This document shows, piece after piece, positions 36,917-51,000 of a DNA stretch of 64,000 nt (position 1 is its first letter; each line of letters begins with the position of its first letter). Source of the stretch: Limnoperna fortunei (lineage: Eukaryota; Mollusca; Bivalvia; Mytilida; Modiolidae); assembly GCA_944474755.1 (NCBI GenBank), contig OX104114.1:48053070-48117069 (forward strand), read 5' to 3'. The notes below the pieces were generated by a model, which had not been told where the DNA came from, searched no databases, and worked only from the letters and a program-made list of their open reading frames with translations. The position numbers and the translations under genes are program-made.

Positions 36917-37189
36917 TTAATGCATGAAAATATTAATGGGTTGGAATATCCAGTTAGTACATGCCTTTCCATACACACCACAATGTGATTTGTTTCTTCT
37001 GCGCCACAAGAAATCGAGATGCCATACATTGTGGCAGGAAATTGCGGCTGGGAGGTCTTGATCCACGAGTGTTTCGATATCGAATAGCAAAGAGAGGAAC
37101 GATGCCATATACTGCCGATGCTGGCGATCAGATTGTCGTGCCATTATGCACACTAGTGTATTCAATTTCGAGGACGAAAATCTAAACAT
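36917..37189 (-). other. Unidentified open stretch of higher GC
   Basis: About 220 bp (36960-37180) is richer in GC than its surroundings and open in more than one frame. The minus frame (90 codons) starts MFRFSSSKLNTLVC and contains DLDFLWRRRNK-like basic patches; a plus frame overlaps. No domain is recognised and no splice pair is convincing. It may be a transposase fragment or a lone exon. Confidence 0.2.
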
Positions 37190-39400
37190 TGTTATTTATA
37201 GTGCAAGCAATATTTTTCGTTTACGGCATAAATCTTTCAATGAACTATAAGCTACTTTTAAAATAATAAATTAGTATTTTAATTTATATACTCTAAAGCT
37301 GTTTAGTGCAAATATAGTATATTAAAAATAGTAAGTCATCTACAATGTCAACACTGAGGTTGCGATTTGAGCAAGGTGTGCTCGACTCCAGCTTAATTAA
37401 CAATCACTACCATCTTTCCTGCTTAAGTTTGGGTTTTTTTTAACCACCTCCCCAACCAAAAATATTTATCCTGCAATCGGTACATTTTCTGTACAGTTAA
37501 TAAAGGTTATATGAATACCTTTTTGCTGTATTCGGCTTATATCCTATAAACTATCCTGGTACCCTTGTCCTCGCTTCAAACAATATGTACTCTATTCTAG
37601 TTTCCTACATGTTTGTGTATAAGGTGCCGTTTTACTATTTATTCCTTATTTTTGCATATAAAAAAAAATACAATATTGATATAAATTTGTTTATGATATC
37701 TGGAAATAATAACTGATAAAAAAATTGACATAAAATTGGGAATAATTAGTAAAACAGCGCCTAGTATTTTTGACGAGGTTTTGCAATAAAATTTTCAACT
37801 AAGAAACCAGCTTGAAATGTCCAACATTGAATCTGTGCACTCACCGAACTTTGCTCATGGCTTCAGTAAGTATATTTGAAAAAATGGGGATGCTCGACAA
37901 ATGGAGTGTCGGACTATTAGAGCGTTGGATTATTGGGGTGTCGGACCAATGGTCCATGATGATCGGGCAACAACTGTTTGAGTAAGAGAGCGGATCGACA
38001 TAGCTGTGGACATCGCCCGCCCGCCATGGGTGTCCCATAATACGACGGGTGTATAAAAATGTAAAAAAATAACAACAAAAAAATGGCGTAAGCAAGTAAA
38101 AGTCTATTTGATAGACCCATAATTCTTTTTTCGGTTATTTAGCACCTTTTTGTACAATGATCATCATATACAGACACTGTTTTAAACTTTAAGAGAGGTA
38201 TTGGAAAGCGTTATTCTACATTCAAAATCGAATTGGTTCATATTTAAACCTGGACACTACCAAGATACCGACTAAAATATCTCCACCTATAACCTGACCG
38301 CTGTTAGGGATTTTTAGGAATTCCAGATGATTCGTGATTTTAAGATTTTAAGGCACGTGAAAAGTAGCATGCACGAAATGCCCAGAATGCAGATTTTACA
38401 TCATTTGTCTGAAAGCTTATGTGTGCCTTTAGCGGACCCAAGACCCCTTGCCGTATAGCCATCTCGATATACGAGGTGGGAGGTCCTAGTCGAACACCCT
38501 CCCATTATTTCTCTAAATTATTCGTGCACTTTATTTAGGGTTAGCTACGCCTCTGACTCTCATTTCTGGAGACGATGTAAATATTTTCTAACAACACACT
38601 AAAATTTAGGTGTATAAAATGTAATTCAGCTATAATATTAACGTGCAGCGACATATATTTTTGTAAACTACCACAGAAAAAGTTTCTGTAAACATGGTAA
38701 ATACTCAAGTAAAATGCGCAGCATTAAACTAAGACTTTTAAAGGATATAGTTAAATCAGATAACCCACATCTGAAATAATTCCCCAAAACCCACATCTGA
38801 AATAATTCCCCAATTGCAGCAAAGACAAATAGCATAACATCGGGAAGACTTTGGACTAATAATAAGAAGTTAGTGAAGTTTGTTTCATTCCACACAATGT
38901 AAACAGCACACAGATATGTTAAAAATATAAATAAACATAAAATAAACTCCGCACTGTAGTTTTCATTGCACTACTACCAGCACAGACATGCATGTCCGAT
39001 AGTTATATGTCTCTGACATAATATACAAATTTATACATATATCAATTGTGAGAAATTCCAATATGTTTATTATATATGATTATTACATATCAGTAATAAA
39101 TACGTACATTGTATTGGTCTACAACCATTCAGCTGACATAGAGAAATTCAAGATATAAAGGCAAGCGGTCCGATGTTCTGATACGGACGGGTGCAGTTGC
39201 AGGTGAAAACACCACCATGTTTTCCAAAACGCCCCCAATTCATATTATTGAAAGCAAGTATTACATAGAATAACGTTTCTTTATTCCGCAGCATAAAAAT
39301 ATGTATATATACAATGAAAATGGAAATAATTAAAAATGCTTGTTGTAAAGACAGTTCATAGGTAGGTGAATCTGGGTTTCCTACATGTGGACTGATAGCG
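37190..39400. other. Intergenic DNA, no supported gene
   Basis: The stretch is AT-rich. It contains a degenerate GTGTCGGAC repeat at 37880-37950 and a perfect 24-bp direct duplication (ACCCACATCTGAAATAATTC at 38763 and 38789). Short open frames on the minus strand show no recognisable domain. Confidence 0.35.
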
Positions 39401-39409
39401 GTAGGTAGT

Positions 39410-40175
39410 TCTAAAATTAAGTAGACAGTGGTATTTTGAACTTGAAATAGAAAGACATCGGTACGCAGAAGCTGAAATAAGTGAAATAACGAACATATGT
39501 AAAACCCGAAATAAAGTAGACAACGGTATGTATGAGAAGCTGAAATATGTGTAATAACTAGACGACAGTATGTAAACATTCTGTAATAACTAGACAGTGG
39601 TATGTATGAGAAGCTGAAATATGTGTAATAACTAGACGACAGTATGTAAACATTCTGTAATAACTAGACAGTGGTATGTAGAAGATGAAATAAAGTAGAC
39701 AGCGGTATGTATGAGAAGCTGAAATATGTGAAATAACTAGACGACCGTATGTAGAACATGTAATAACTAGACAGTGGTATGTAGAAGCTGAATTAAGTAG
39801 ACAGCGGTATGTAGAAGCTGAAATAAAGTAGTGGCATGTAGAAGCTGAAATAAAGTAGTGGCATGTAGAAGCTGATATAATAATACAGAGGCATGTAGAA
39901 GCTGAAGTACGTAGACAGAGATATAAAGAACCGAAATGGGGTATACAGAAACTGAAATAACTAAATAATAAGACACAGGTATGTAGAAGTAGAAATAACT
40001 ATACAAAGGTATACAGAACCAGAAATAAACAGATAGCTGTATGTAGAAGCTGAAATAAGTAGACAAAGGTATGTAGAAGCAGAAATAACTATAAAAAGAT
40101 ATTTAGAACCACAAATAAACAGATAGCTGTATGTAGAAGCTGAAATAAGTAGACAAAGATATGCAGAAGTGTGTT
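39410..40175. repeat. Degenerate minisatellite, unit about 28 bp
   Basis: The recurring core is GGTATGTAGAAGCTGAAATA plus variable AAGTAGACA or ACTAGACGA. Larger blocks of ~73 bp are repeated (39540-39680). Minus-strand Tyr/Ser-rich frames here are products of the repeat. Confidence 0.85.
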
Positions 40176-40284
40176 TGAATGGGGATTCCAATCAATTTGT
40201 GAGCTACTGAATACTGGCGTCTCATGTCTGCTAAAAAGAGCCTAAAACGAATCTACTAAAAACGTTATTTTACTTATACTTAAA

Positions 40285-41650
40285 ATCAAAATTATGCAAC
40301 CATATATGTACATGAATGTTCATTTTAATAATTTAATATTAATATTTAAAAAAAATGTTTTCAATATTTTATCCAAAAACAAACAGATGGTCGTTCGTGT
40401 GCCTAATTTTCTTTATCGAAAAATTGAAAAAGCTTTATTTATTTTTGATAAATGAGTGAAAGACAAACGGAAACCCTTCCCATAAGCCCTAGAAAAACGT
40501 ACCACGTGCTCAAATTAAGTTTGTGAACACTATTTACTCTTGGAAGCTTTGAAAAAAGTCATGTTTTGTGAAAATGGCGCAATTAAATGTAAGTTTTATG
40601 TTTGATGTTTTTTTTATTACAGACGCTCGGAAATGTTTATTTAGATTTTTAAACAAATTTTGCCATTATTTGTTTTAGTCTCGGATTATAAAAAAGGCAT
40701 TGAAAAAAACAATACGTTTTGTCGACTGTTACACAAATAGATTAAAAATTGTAGTATCCCTGAATTAACTTATCAGGTGCTCGATTTACTCATAAAAATG
40801 TCTTGGTGTGCTCGAATAATATATGTTTGTCAACTACGTAATATAGTATTTTTCCTTTATTTGTCAGTTTGTAAATAACAAGAAAAATTTTATTTTTTCG
40901 TGAGATTGACTAAATTTAGTTATAAAAAAGGTTTAGTCCAATCCTTTTGCATTATTTCGACGATATCATTTAAAGCGAATTAAGTCTAGTTTAATGTACG
41001 GAAATAAAAGTCGAAGTTATGCAAAGAATATGTATATTCATTTTAATCAATTAATGTTAATAATTGAAAAGTGTTACGTTTAATCCAAATCCAACAGATA
41101 ATCGTATTCTGTGTTCTTTTTCGAATATAACTAAACAAGTTTCTTTAATATTTTTAATAAACATGTCCGATTACAGCTCACTTTGTCTTTACCAATATGA
41201 ATTAAAACTTCCAATCAGCGTTAGCAAAACATACCACGTGCTCAATTTAAATTGTGAACACTATTTACCCGTGCAAGCTTTGAAAAGGGCAGACATGTTT
41301 TGTGATAATGGAGCAGTTTAATGTAAGATAATTTTTTATTGTTTCGACAGGCGCTTCAAAATATTTATTTAGGAATTATTTTTTACAAATCTGGCGTTGA
41401 CATATTTTCGTCTAGGATTATTAAAATACGCATTGAAAATTATCAATATTTTTTCTACTGTTACACATATACGATTAAATTGTATAGTGTCCCAGAAATT
41501 CACCAAGTACTCGATTTACTAATAAAAAATGTCGCGGTGCGCTCGAATAGCTATTTCAGTCACGTTTTGTGTCGCCTGCTTTGGAGAATAAAAACAGGAA
41601 ATGAACAATCCATCTTCTTGTTTGTCGAACTTTATGATTATTCTTAACTC
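40285..41650. repeat. Diverged tandem duplication of ~0.73 kb
   Basis: Copy 1 (about 40285-41010) and copy 2 (about 41011-41650) share ordered landmarks: TTATGCAA, TTCATTTTAAT, ACCACGTGCTCAA (E-boxes at 40503 and 41235), ATGTTTTGTGA, a short ATG-led stretch before GTAAG (40574 and 41308), and CTCGATTTACT. Both ATG pieces encode five residues (MAQLN, MEQFN) before the donor-like site. It could be a duplicated promoter/first exon, but nearby acceptors would give introns of only about 30 nt. Confidence 0.6.
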
Positions 41651-42710
41651 CATTTTAAATTATTACACGGAATTGAACACATGTTGCACCGACTTTAAAT
41701 AAATATTACTTGACTTGACTTGAACATAAACTGCAGCTTTCAAATGGTCAACTGCAAACGCTGTTTCTTTTCAATGATTGTGCGTGATCAAAAGCTTTTT
41801 TTAAGACAAAACGGGGAAGTATGTTCCTTTATCCGACACCCAACGGCTTAATGGTGTTTTTCTATTGATTTTCTTGGTGAAGATAAGTGGGGTGGCCTTT
41901 TTACATCTCCTTATGGTATTCTTTTCACTTGTCACCATGAGGAGCTGTTACGGGGAAAGGGGGTCATTACATGACTGAATAATTAGCCGTTAAGTTTTAT
42001 CCGGGCAGTAGTAAAACATTTGCCAACCATTTCTCCACCCCGGTGGGTTCACTGAATTTTGGAATTTAGAAAAATGGAAAGGGAAATGGGGTCTTATCTT
42101 ATCCAGAACTTCTAATGTGCACAGCTATTTTGTTGTGCTTTAGACGATTTTCTATTAAAAAATAAAGTGAATTTTTATTTTTAAAAGGGAGAATGCCGGC
42201 TGTTTTCCTGTTACACAACTCCTAATTGCCATCAGCTTTTTGTGTTGCTCCTGAGAATTGTGATGAGTGTAAAGACTCCATTTCTCTTTCCTCCAATAAA
42301 ATGTATACATGTCAAAAAATTGTAGGTAGGCAAGGAAGACAGCCGCCTGTCCTGTGCTAGAAAGGGGAGTGAATAGGTTTTTTTTAAATTTCTTTGTCTT
42401 TTAAAATTTTTTTTTGTTCAATGTTTGTGTGTAATTGAATTTATTGCCCTGGTATACCAATTAAATTTATTGCCCTGGTACACCAATTGCTAGACATATC
42501 TTTGATTATACAGCTTTTAAAATTTTTTCTTTGTACACTAAATATAATGATGCAAAATTTCAGAAACAATTATGTCTATCAAAAAATTTATTATTAAAAC
42601 AACATTCCAAGTCCAGCTAGTTGGTGAAGTACAATACTGTACAATTTTTCGTTTTCTTTGTAATATAAATTTTTTAACATCAAATGTGAGATAACTTCTT
42701 TTTTTTTCAG

Positions 42711-42769
42711 GTATAAAAGACACATAAACATCAAAAATCAAATATAAGTCCAGATCTAGAGTTTGCAAG
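42711..42769 (+). other. Exon-like piece, leader A
   Basis: A T-tract and CAG acceptor precede GTATAAAAGACACATAAAC. It ends TTTGCAAG before GTACTT. The counterpart in B is 54695-54755. Splice signals are kept in both, but the two copies differ by 2 nt in length, so no shared coding frame is evident. Confidence 0.35.
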
Positions 42770-43240
42770 GTACTTATTGGGTTAAAAAACAGAAGCATTT
42801 GTTCCTGCTGAATACAGTTACTATTCATGTTGTGTTAAAATACTACATATGTAAGTGGTCTCGGTTTTGGGGGGGGGGGGGTGCATTGATTAAACACCAT
42901 TCAAACAAACAATCCATCTCGACCAGAAAATGCAACCAACATATAATAAACAGTCAGAAGTCCTTTAGGAGTTAAACCCTGTGACATATACATTTAAAAG
43001 CAATAAGTCAGTTCCTCCGAAACAATGAAAACAATATTTGGTATATAGGTTGCTGATGAAAACATGAGTCTTGATTAGGTGTTGCTCATGAGTAATTTTT
43101 ATCACTACTGATGTGGAATTCAGGCAAGACATTTTTATGTGTCCACACTTGTTCAACTACTGATGTTGAATACATTTAATTTTGACACAATAAGAATGTA
43201 CATGTATATTCTCTTCAGTTATTTTTCATTTATATTTCAG

Positions 43241-43354
43241 ATGACCAAAGAGGACTGTTCCTATTTATTCCATATTAACATGAAAGCTTTCAAAATCTAT
43301 ACAAAAAAACTTTTTACATACTCGTTGAGTATAAAAGGTGTAGAATTTATTTAG
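43241..43354 (+). other. Exon-like piece with ATG, leader A
   Basis: After TATATTTCAG the frame reads MTKEDCSYLFHINMKAFKIY and on to TAG at about 43352. The B counterpart (55144) has the same acceptor and 17 similar codons, then a shift. No function is recognised. Confidence 0.3.
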
Positions 43355-43832
43355 TTAAGTTTAGTTCTAATATGGAGTGCCATGGTAGAGTTAAAGTACC
43401 AAATTTCCATATTGGAATCACAATGATTTATGAAAGGCATGATTTATGGATATTGAACTGTGGTTGAACATAGTTTCTGCAAATTTAACACCTTGAAATC
43501 ACCAAGTGTTAATTTGACTGATACAATGCAATGCCCATGGTAAAATATACAAAAGATCAGGGCTTCCAAAAATTATTTTGTGTCTTTAGATAACAGTGGA
43601 GTTAAGAGTGGAGTGGAGTTCGGAGAGAAGTTGAGTTGAGAGAGAGTGGAGTTGAGAGTTGATTAAGTAGATTTGAGTTAATGGTAAACTTAACTCAAGT
43701 TTACTTAGTTAAGTTTAAATTAATTTAAGGTAGTTTAGTTTAAGGACACCTACACCTTTCGTAAAAACAATTTGGCAAACATTTTTTTCATTCTTTTTAA
43801 TTTAATTTTGCAATAATGGAATAAGCTCATAG

Positions 43833-43935
43833 GACAGTTTTTGCTGGAAGTCTTGTGAACAGAAAAGATCTGATGAAGTGCAGAAAATACTTCCCAACAA
43901 ACAATGGAGTAATTGCATACAAATAAAAAATGCAG
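43833..43935 (+). other. Exon-like piece, leader A
   Basis: The acceptor is CTCATAG and the donor GTAAAC. It is homologous to 55744-55842. The B copy reads DSFCWKFCEQKRSDEVQKIL and continues to a stop 10 nt before its 3' end. Copy A has a 4-nt length difference that shifts the frame. Sequence similarity and both splice signals are retained. Confidence 0.35.
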
Positions 43936-44485
43936 GTAAACATTTTCATTAATCTTGGAATGAAATTATCCATATTTTATAATTTAACAAGTTTTTGTTG
44001 CTTTAACCTTGCCTGGCTTGAATTAATTATTTATTGCAAAAGACGCATTTATTTTTTACTGAAAATGTTTTTCTGCTTAAGATTGACTATTGGTTTATTA
44101 TTGCTTCAAAAATGTAACAGAAGGCTTGAATAATTTTTAATTTAACTTGAATCAATGCTTACAAACTGATTACAACATCCACATATAATTCTATTATGTT
44201 TGCTTATTCATTTCACAGTCCATAAAAAATGTTTGGTTTGTAGTTTCCTAACAATCCACCAAATTAGTCCCTACCAAAAAAAAGTTTGTGTGTTCAAAGA
44301 AAAATTTTCACTTTTTTATGAAGTAAACTCAGGTTATATTGGGAGTCAACTGTTGTCAACCTACAGGAACAGATGTATCCAACATTGATGAGAGAAGAAT
44401 AGCCAGCGTCTTTACTTTCCAACAGATCTGCATCAAAACAAAAATGTGAATATTCAAATAAACAAACATAAGTCTTTCTTTATAG

Positions 44486-44809
44486 ATGTGAAACATCAAG
44501 GACAACAAAGATGATCAGCAGACCCAGACTATATTCAACATCCGCATTAGATTGCAAAAGAAGATTCATAATATTTATCTCTGGTAGTGTGAAACAAGAA
44601 TTGGTGACCAGTCAGATTCTGGAAGTGAGGTCGAATTGGACATACCCTTTGAAAGCTAACATTCAGCACCATATGACAAGCCCCTACATTACTGAACTGC
44701 AGCAGATAGGAACCAGTTGGAGTGGATTGACCAGAATAGCCAGAATGAGTGTGTGCTAACCAGGCAATGTAGACAGTCTATGGTCCCACCCAGAGAGACC
44801 GCCTAATAA
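44486..44809 (+). other. Exon-like piece (324 nt), leader A
   Basis: The acceptor is TTTATAG, the donor GTAAGTC. One frame reads CETSRTTKMISRPRLYSTSA and onward through KRRFIIFISGSVKQELVTSQ before a one-base loss shifts it relative to copy B. No domain is recognised. It directly precedes the module array, so it may be the last leader exon before the repeated modules. Confidence 0.4.
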
Positions 44810-45055
44810 GTAAGTCTTCATCTTGGAGCATAAATGTGCATGTTTTATATCTGGTTTCTAATACAAGTAAGATACATTACATATTATTGTATGTATCTGT
44901 TTGTCTGATCTGCAGCTTAAAGTATTTTAACCAATACACATGTTAGCTGGTGTGAAAAAGTAAAAGGAACATTCTAAGAATAAATGAAAGGGAATAAAGT
45001 TTTCTCCTAATTGATATTTTTCCACTGTATTTATTTCTTTGGTAACTTTTAATAG

Positions 45056-48000
45056 ATGAAGAAAAAAGATGACAGATGAAGAGGAGAGCCCAGACAATAT
45101 GTCCAGAATATTTGGGTAAGAATATTAGTGGAAATTATAAAACAGCTATTGAAACATTTTCAAAATATAAATATTTTAAATTGTACTCTTTTGGAATAAT
45201 ATCTGAAATTAACAAGGTTAAATTATTTTTCCATCCATAAACATGTAAGCTTGGTGACAAAAAGCAACATTCTAAGAATAAATGAAAGGGAATAAAGTTT
45301 TCAACATTGATTTATCCACTGTACTCATTTCTTTGCCTACTTTTTATAGATGAAGAAAAAAGATGACAGATGAAGTGGAATGCCAAGACATATTTAATAT
45401 GTCCAGAATATCGGGGTAAGAATATTATTGGAACTATTTCAGAGTTAAAGAAGCCATAAAAACTTACAACAATTTAAAATATTTAAAAATAATTTTGAAA
45501 TGGACATTTTTGGATTAACACCTGATATAAGGTAGTTATTTTGCCATCACTACACATGTTAATTAGTGTCAAAAATTGAAAGCAACATTCTAAGCCATAA
45601 ATGAAAGGACATGAAATCTGTTATATATAGATTTTTTTCAATCCATTTATTTGGTTACTTTTATAGGTGAAAAAAGATTACAGATGAAGAGAAATACCAA
45701 GACAATATGTCCAGAATATCTGGGTAAGAATATTATTGCAATTATTTCAGGGTTAAATAAGCCATAAAAACTTGTGAAATTAAAAATATTTTTGCAAAAG
45801 ACTTTTTTTAATTAACACCTGATATAAGGTACAATTATTTTACCATCAACACACATTAGCTTCTGTCAAAAATGAAAGTGACTTTTCTAAGCATATAAAA
45901 ATGGACATGTAATCTGCTATATATTGATTTTTTCAATCCATTTATTATTTGCTTAATAGATGAAGAAAGAAGATTACAGATGAAGAGAGGAACTCCAAGA
46001 CAATATGTCCAGAATATCTGGGTAAGAATATTGTTGAAAATTATTGCAGTGATAAAACACCCATTAAAACGTCTTGACAATTTAAAATTTTTTTTAAATG
46101 TACTCTGTTAGAATAACATCTGAAATAGTGTAAAATTATTTTTCCATCCATACACATGTAAGCAAGCATCAAAAATGAAAAGGAACATTCTAAGAACAAA
46201 TGAAAGGATATAAGTTTTCTACATATTGAAATTTTTCCACTGTACTTATTTCTTTGATTACTTATTATAGATGAAGAAAAATGATGACAGATGAAGAGGA
46301 AATACAATACAATTTGTCCAGAATATCTGGGTTAGAATATTAGTGGAAATTATTGCACCGATAAAACATCCATTAAAATTTATTGACAATTTAAATATTT
46401 TTTAAAATGTACTCTTTTAAAACATCTCAAATAAGGTAAAATTATTTTTCCATCCATACACATGTTAGCTAGTTTCAAAAAGTAAAAGAAGCATTCTAAG
46501 AAGAAATTAAAGGGATTAAAGTTTTCTATATATGATATTTTCCACTATAATATATTTCTTTGGTTACTTTTTATAGATGAAGAAAAAAGATGCCAGATGA
46601 AGAAGAATGCCAAGACATATTTAATATGTCCAGAATGTCTGGGTAAGAATATTACTAGAATTATTTCAGAGGTAAAGAAGCCATAAAAACTTATGAAAAT
46701 TTTAAAATATTTAAAATATATTTGAAATAGACTTTTTTAAATTAACACCTGATATAAGGTACTATTATTTTACCATCACAACACATATTAGCTTGTCAAG
46801 AATTGAAAGCAACTCTCTAAGCATATATAAATGGACATGAATTGAAATCTGTTATATAAATAGTTTTTCAATCCATTTATTTATTTCATTAATAGATGAA
46901 GAAAGAAGATTACAGATGAAGAGGGGAACTGCAAGACAATATGTCCAGAATACCTGGGTAAGAATTTTGTTGAAAATTATTGCAGTGATAAAACAGTTTT
47001 TAAAATTTCTTGACAATTTAAGAAAATTTTAAATGTACTCTTTTAAATTAACATCTAAAATAAGGTAGAATTATTTTTCCATCCATACACATGTTAGCTA
47101 GCATCAAAAATGAAAAGGAACATTCTAAGAACAAATGAAAGGGAATAAAGTTTTCTACATATTGATACTTTTCCACTGCACTTATTTCTTTGGTTACTTT
47201 TTATAGATGAAGAAAAATGATGACAGATGAAGAGGAAAGCCAAGACAATATGTCCAGAATATCTGGGTAAGAATATTAGTGGAAATTATTGCAGTGATAA
47301 AACCATTAAAATTTATTGACAATTTAAATATTTTATTAAATGTACTCTTTTAAAACATCTGAAATAAGGTTAAATTATTTTTCCATCCATACACATGTTA
47401 GCTAGTTTCAAAAAGAAAAAGGAACATTCTAAGAACAAATGAAAGGAAATAACGTTTTCTACATATTGATATTTTTCCACTGTACTTATTTCTTTGGTTA
47501 CTTTTTATAGATGAAGAAAAAAGATGACTGATAAAGAGGAGAGCCCACACAATATGTCCAGAATATTTGGGTAAGAATATTAGTGGAAATGATAAAAACA
47601 GCCATGGAAACATATTGAAGATATAAATATTTTAAATTGTACTCTTTTAGAAAATATCTGAAATAAGGTTAAATTATTTTTCCATCCATAAACATGTTAG
47701 CTAGTTTCAAAAAGTAAAAGAAACATTCTAAGAATAAATGAAAGGGAATAAAGTTTTCTACATATTGATATTTTCAACTATACTTATTTCTTTGTTTACT
47801 TTTTATAGATGAAGAAAAAAGTTGCCAGATGAAGAGGAATGCCAAGACATATTTAATATGTCCAGAATGTCTGGGTAAGAATATTATTGGAATTATTTCA
47901 GAGTTAAAGAAGCCATAAAAACTTATGAAAATTTTAAAATATTTAAAATATATTTGAAATAGACTTTTTTAAATTAACACCTGATATAAGGTACAATTAT

Positions 48001-51000
48001 TTTGCTATCACCTCACATATTAGCTTCTGTCAAGAATTGAAAGCAACTTTCTAAGCATATATAAATGGACATGAAATCTGCTATATATTGATTTTTTCAA
48101 TCCATTTATTTATTTCGTTAATAGATGAAGAAAGAAGATTACAGATGAAGAGAGGAACTTCAAGACAATATGTCCAGAATATCTGGGTAAGAATATCGTT
48201 GAAAATTATTGCAGTGATAAAACAGCCATTAAAACTTCTTGACAATAAAATTTTTTTTCAAATGCACCCTTTTAGAATAACATCTGAAATCGGGTAAAAT
48301 TATTTTTCCATCCATACAGTTTAGCTAGCATCAAAAATGAAAAGGAACATATAATATTAAATGAAAGTGAATAAAGTTTTCTACATATTGATATTTTTCC
48401 ACTGTACTTATTTCTTTGGTTACTTTTTCTAGATGAAGTAAAAAGATGACAGATGAAGAGGAAAGTCAAGACATTTAATGTGTCCAGAATATCTGGGTAA
48501 GAATATATTTGGAGTTATTTCAGAGTTTAATAAGCCATAAAAACTTATGACAATTTAAAATATTTTTGAAACAGACTAAAAAAACACCTGATATAAGTTA
48601 CAATTATTTTACCATCACCACACATTAGCTTCTGTCAAAAATTGAAAGCAACTTTTCTAAGCATATATAAATGGACATGTAATCTGCTATATATTGATTG
48701 TTTCAATCCATTTATTAATTTGCTTAATAGGTGACGAAAGAAGATTACAGATGAAGAGAGGAACTCCAAGACAATATGTCCAGAATATCTGGGTAAGAAT
48801 ATTGTTGAAAATTATTGCAGTGATAAACACCCATTGAAACTTCTTAACAATTTAAAATTTGTTTTAAATGTACTCTTTTAGAATAACGTCTGAAATAAGG
48901 TAAATTATTTTTCCATACATGTTAGCTACCATCAAAAATGAAAAGGAACATTCTAAGAACAAATAAAAGGAAATAAAGTTTTCTAAATATTGATATTTTT
49001 CAATTGTACTTATTTCTTTGATTACTTATTTTATATGAAGAAAAATGATGACAGATGAAGAGGAAAGCAAATACTCTTTGTCCGAAATATCTGGGTAAGA
49101 TTATTAGTGGAAATTATTGCACTGATAAAACAGCCATTAAAATTTATTGACAATTTAAATATTTTTTAAAATGTACTCTTTTAAAACATCTGAAATAAGG
49201 TTAAATTATTTTTCCATCCATACACATGTTAGCTAGTTTCAAAAGGTAAAAGAAACATTCTAAAAAGAAATTAAAGGGAATAAAGTTTTCTACATATTGA
49301 TATTTTCCACTATACTTATTTCTTTGGTTACTTTTTATAGATGAAGAAAAAGATGACAGATGAAGAAGAGAGCCTAGACAATATGTCCAGAATATTTGGG
49401 TAAGAATATTAGTGGAAATGATAAAAACAGCCATGGAAACCTATTGAAGATATAAATATTTTAAATTGTACTCTTTTAGAAAATATCTGAAATAAGGTTA
49501 AATTATTTTTCCATCCATAAACATGTTAGCTAGTTTCAAAAAGTAAAAGAAACATTCTAAGAATAAATGAAAGGGAATAAAGTTTTCTACATATTGATAT
49601 TTTCAACTATACTTATTTCTTTGTTTACTTTTTATAGATGAAGAAAAAAGTTGCCAGATGAAGAGGAATGCCAAGACATATTTAATATGTCCAGAATGTC
49701 TGGGTAAGAATATTATTGGAATTATTTCAGAGTTAAAGAAGCCATAAAAACTTATGACAATTTTAAAATATTTAAAATATATTTGCAATAGAATTTTTTT
49801 AATTAACACCTGATATAAAGTACAATTATTTTACCATCACAACACATTAGCTTCTGTCAAAAATTGAATGTAATTTTTCTAAGGATATATAAATGGACAT
49901 GTAATGTGCTATATATTGATTTTTTCAATCCATTTATTAGTTTGCTTAATAGATGAAGAAAGAAGATTACAGATGAAGAGAGGAACTCCAAGACAATATG
50001 TCCAGAATATCTGGGTAAGAATATTGTTGAAAATTATTGCAGTGATAAAACACCCATTAAAACTTCTTGACAATTTAAAATTTTTTTTAAATGTACTCTG
50101 TTAGAATAACATCTGAAATAGTGTAAAATTATTTTTCCATCCATACACATGTAAGCAAGCATCAAAAATGAAAAGGAACATTCTAAGAACAAATGAAAGG
50201 AAATAAAGTTTTCTACATATTGAAATTTTTCCACTGTACTTATTTCTTTGATTACTTATTATAGATGAAGAAAAATGATGACAGATGAAGAGGAAATACA
50301 ATACAATTTGTCCAGAATATCTGGGTTAGAATATTAGTGGAAATTATTGCACAGATAAAACGGCCATTAAAATTTATTGACAATTTAAATATTTTTTAAA
50401 ATGTACTCTTTTAAAACATCTCAAATAAGGTTAAATTATTTTTCCATCAATACACATGTTAGCTAGTTTCAAAAGGTAAAAGAAGAATTCTAAGAAGAAA
50501 TTAAAGGGATTAAAGTTTTCTATATATGATATTTTCCACTATAATATATTTCTTTGGTTACTTTTTATAGATGAAGAAAAAAGATGCCAGATGAAGAAGA
50601 ATGCCAAGACATATTTAATATGTCCAGAATGTCTGGGTAAGAATATTACTAGAATTATTTCAGAGGTAAAGAAGCCATAAAGACTTATGAAAATTTTAAA
50701 ATATTTAAAATATATTTGAAATAGACTTTTTTAAATTAACACCTGATATAAGGTACTATTATTTTACCATCACAACACATATTAGCTTGTCAAGAATTGA
50801 AAGCAACTCTCTAAACATATATAAATGGACATGAATTGAAATCTGTTATATATTGAGTTTTTCAATCCATTTATTTATTTCATTAATAGATGAAGAAAGA
50901 AGATTACAGATGAAGAGGGGAACTGCAAGACAATATCTCCAGAATACCTGGGTAAGAATATTGTTGAAAATTATTGCAGTGATAAAACAGTTTTTTAAAT

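Noticed and set aside
36917..37189. Harbinger-type transposase N-terminus
   Set aside because: Basic patches only; no conserved motif, and the frame is short and isolated.
39767..40191. Minus-strand Tyr/Ser/Phe-rich frames
   Set aside because: They are translations of the degenerate ~28-bp repeat; no start, splice or domain support.
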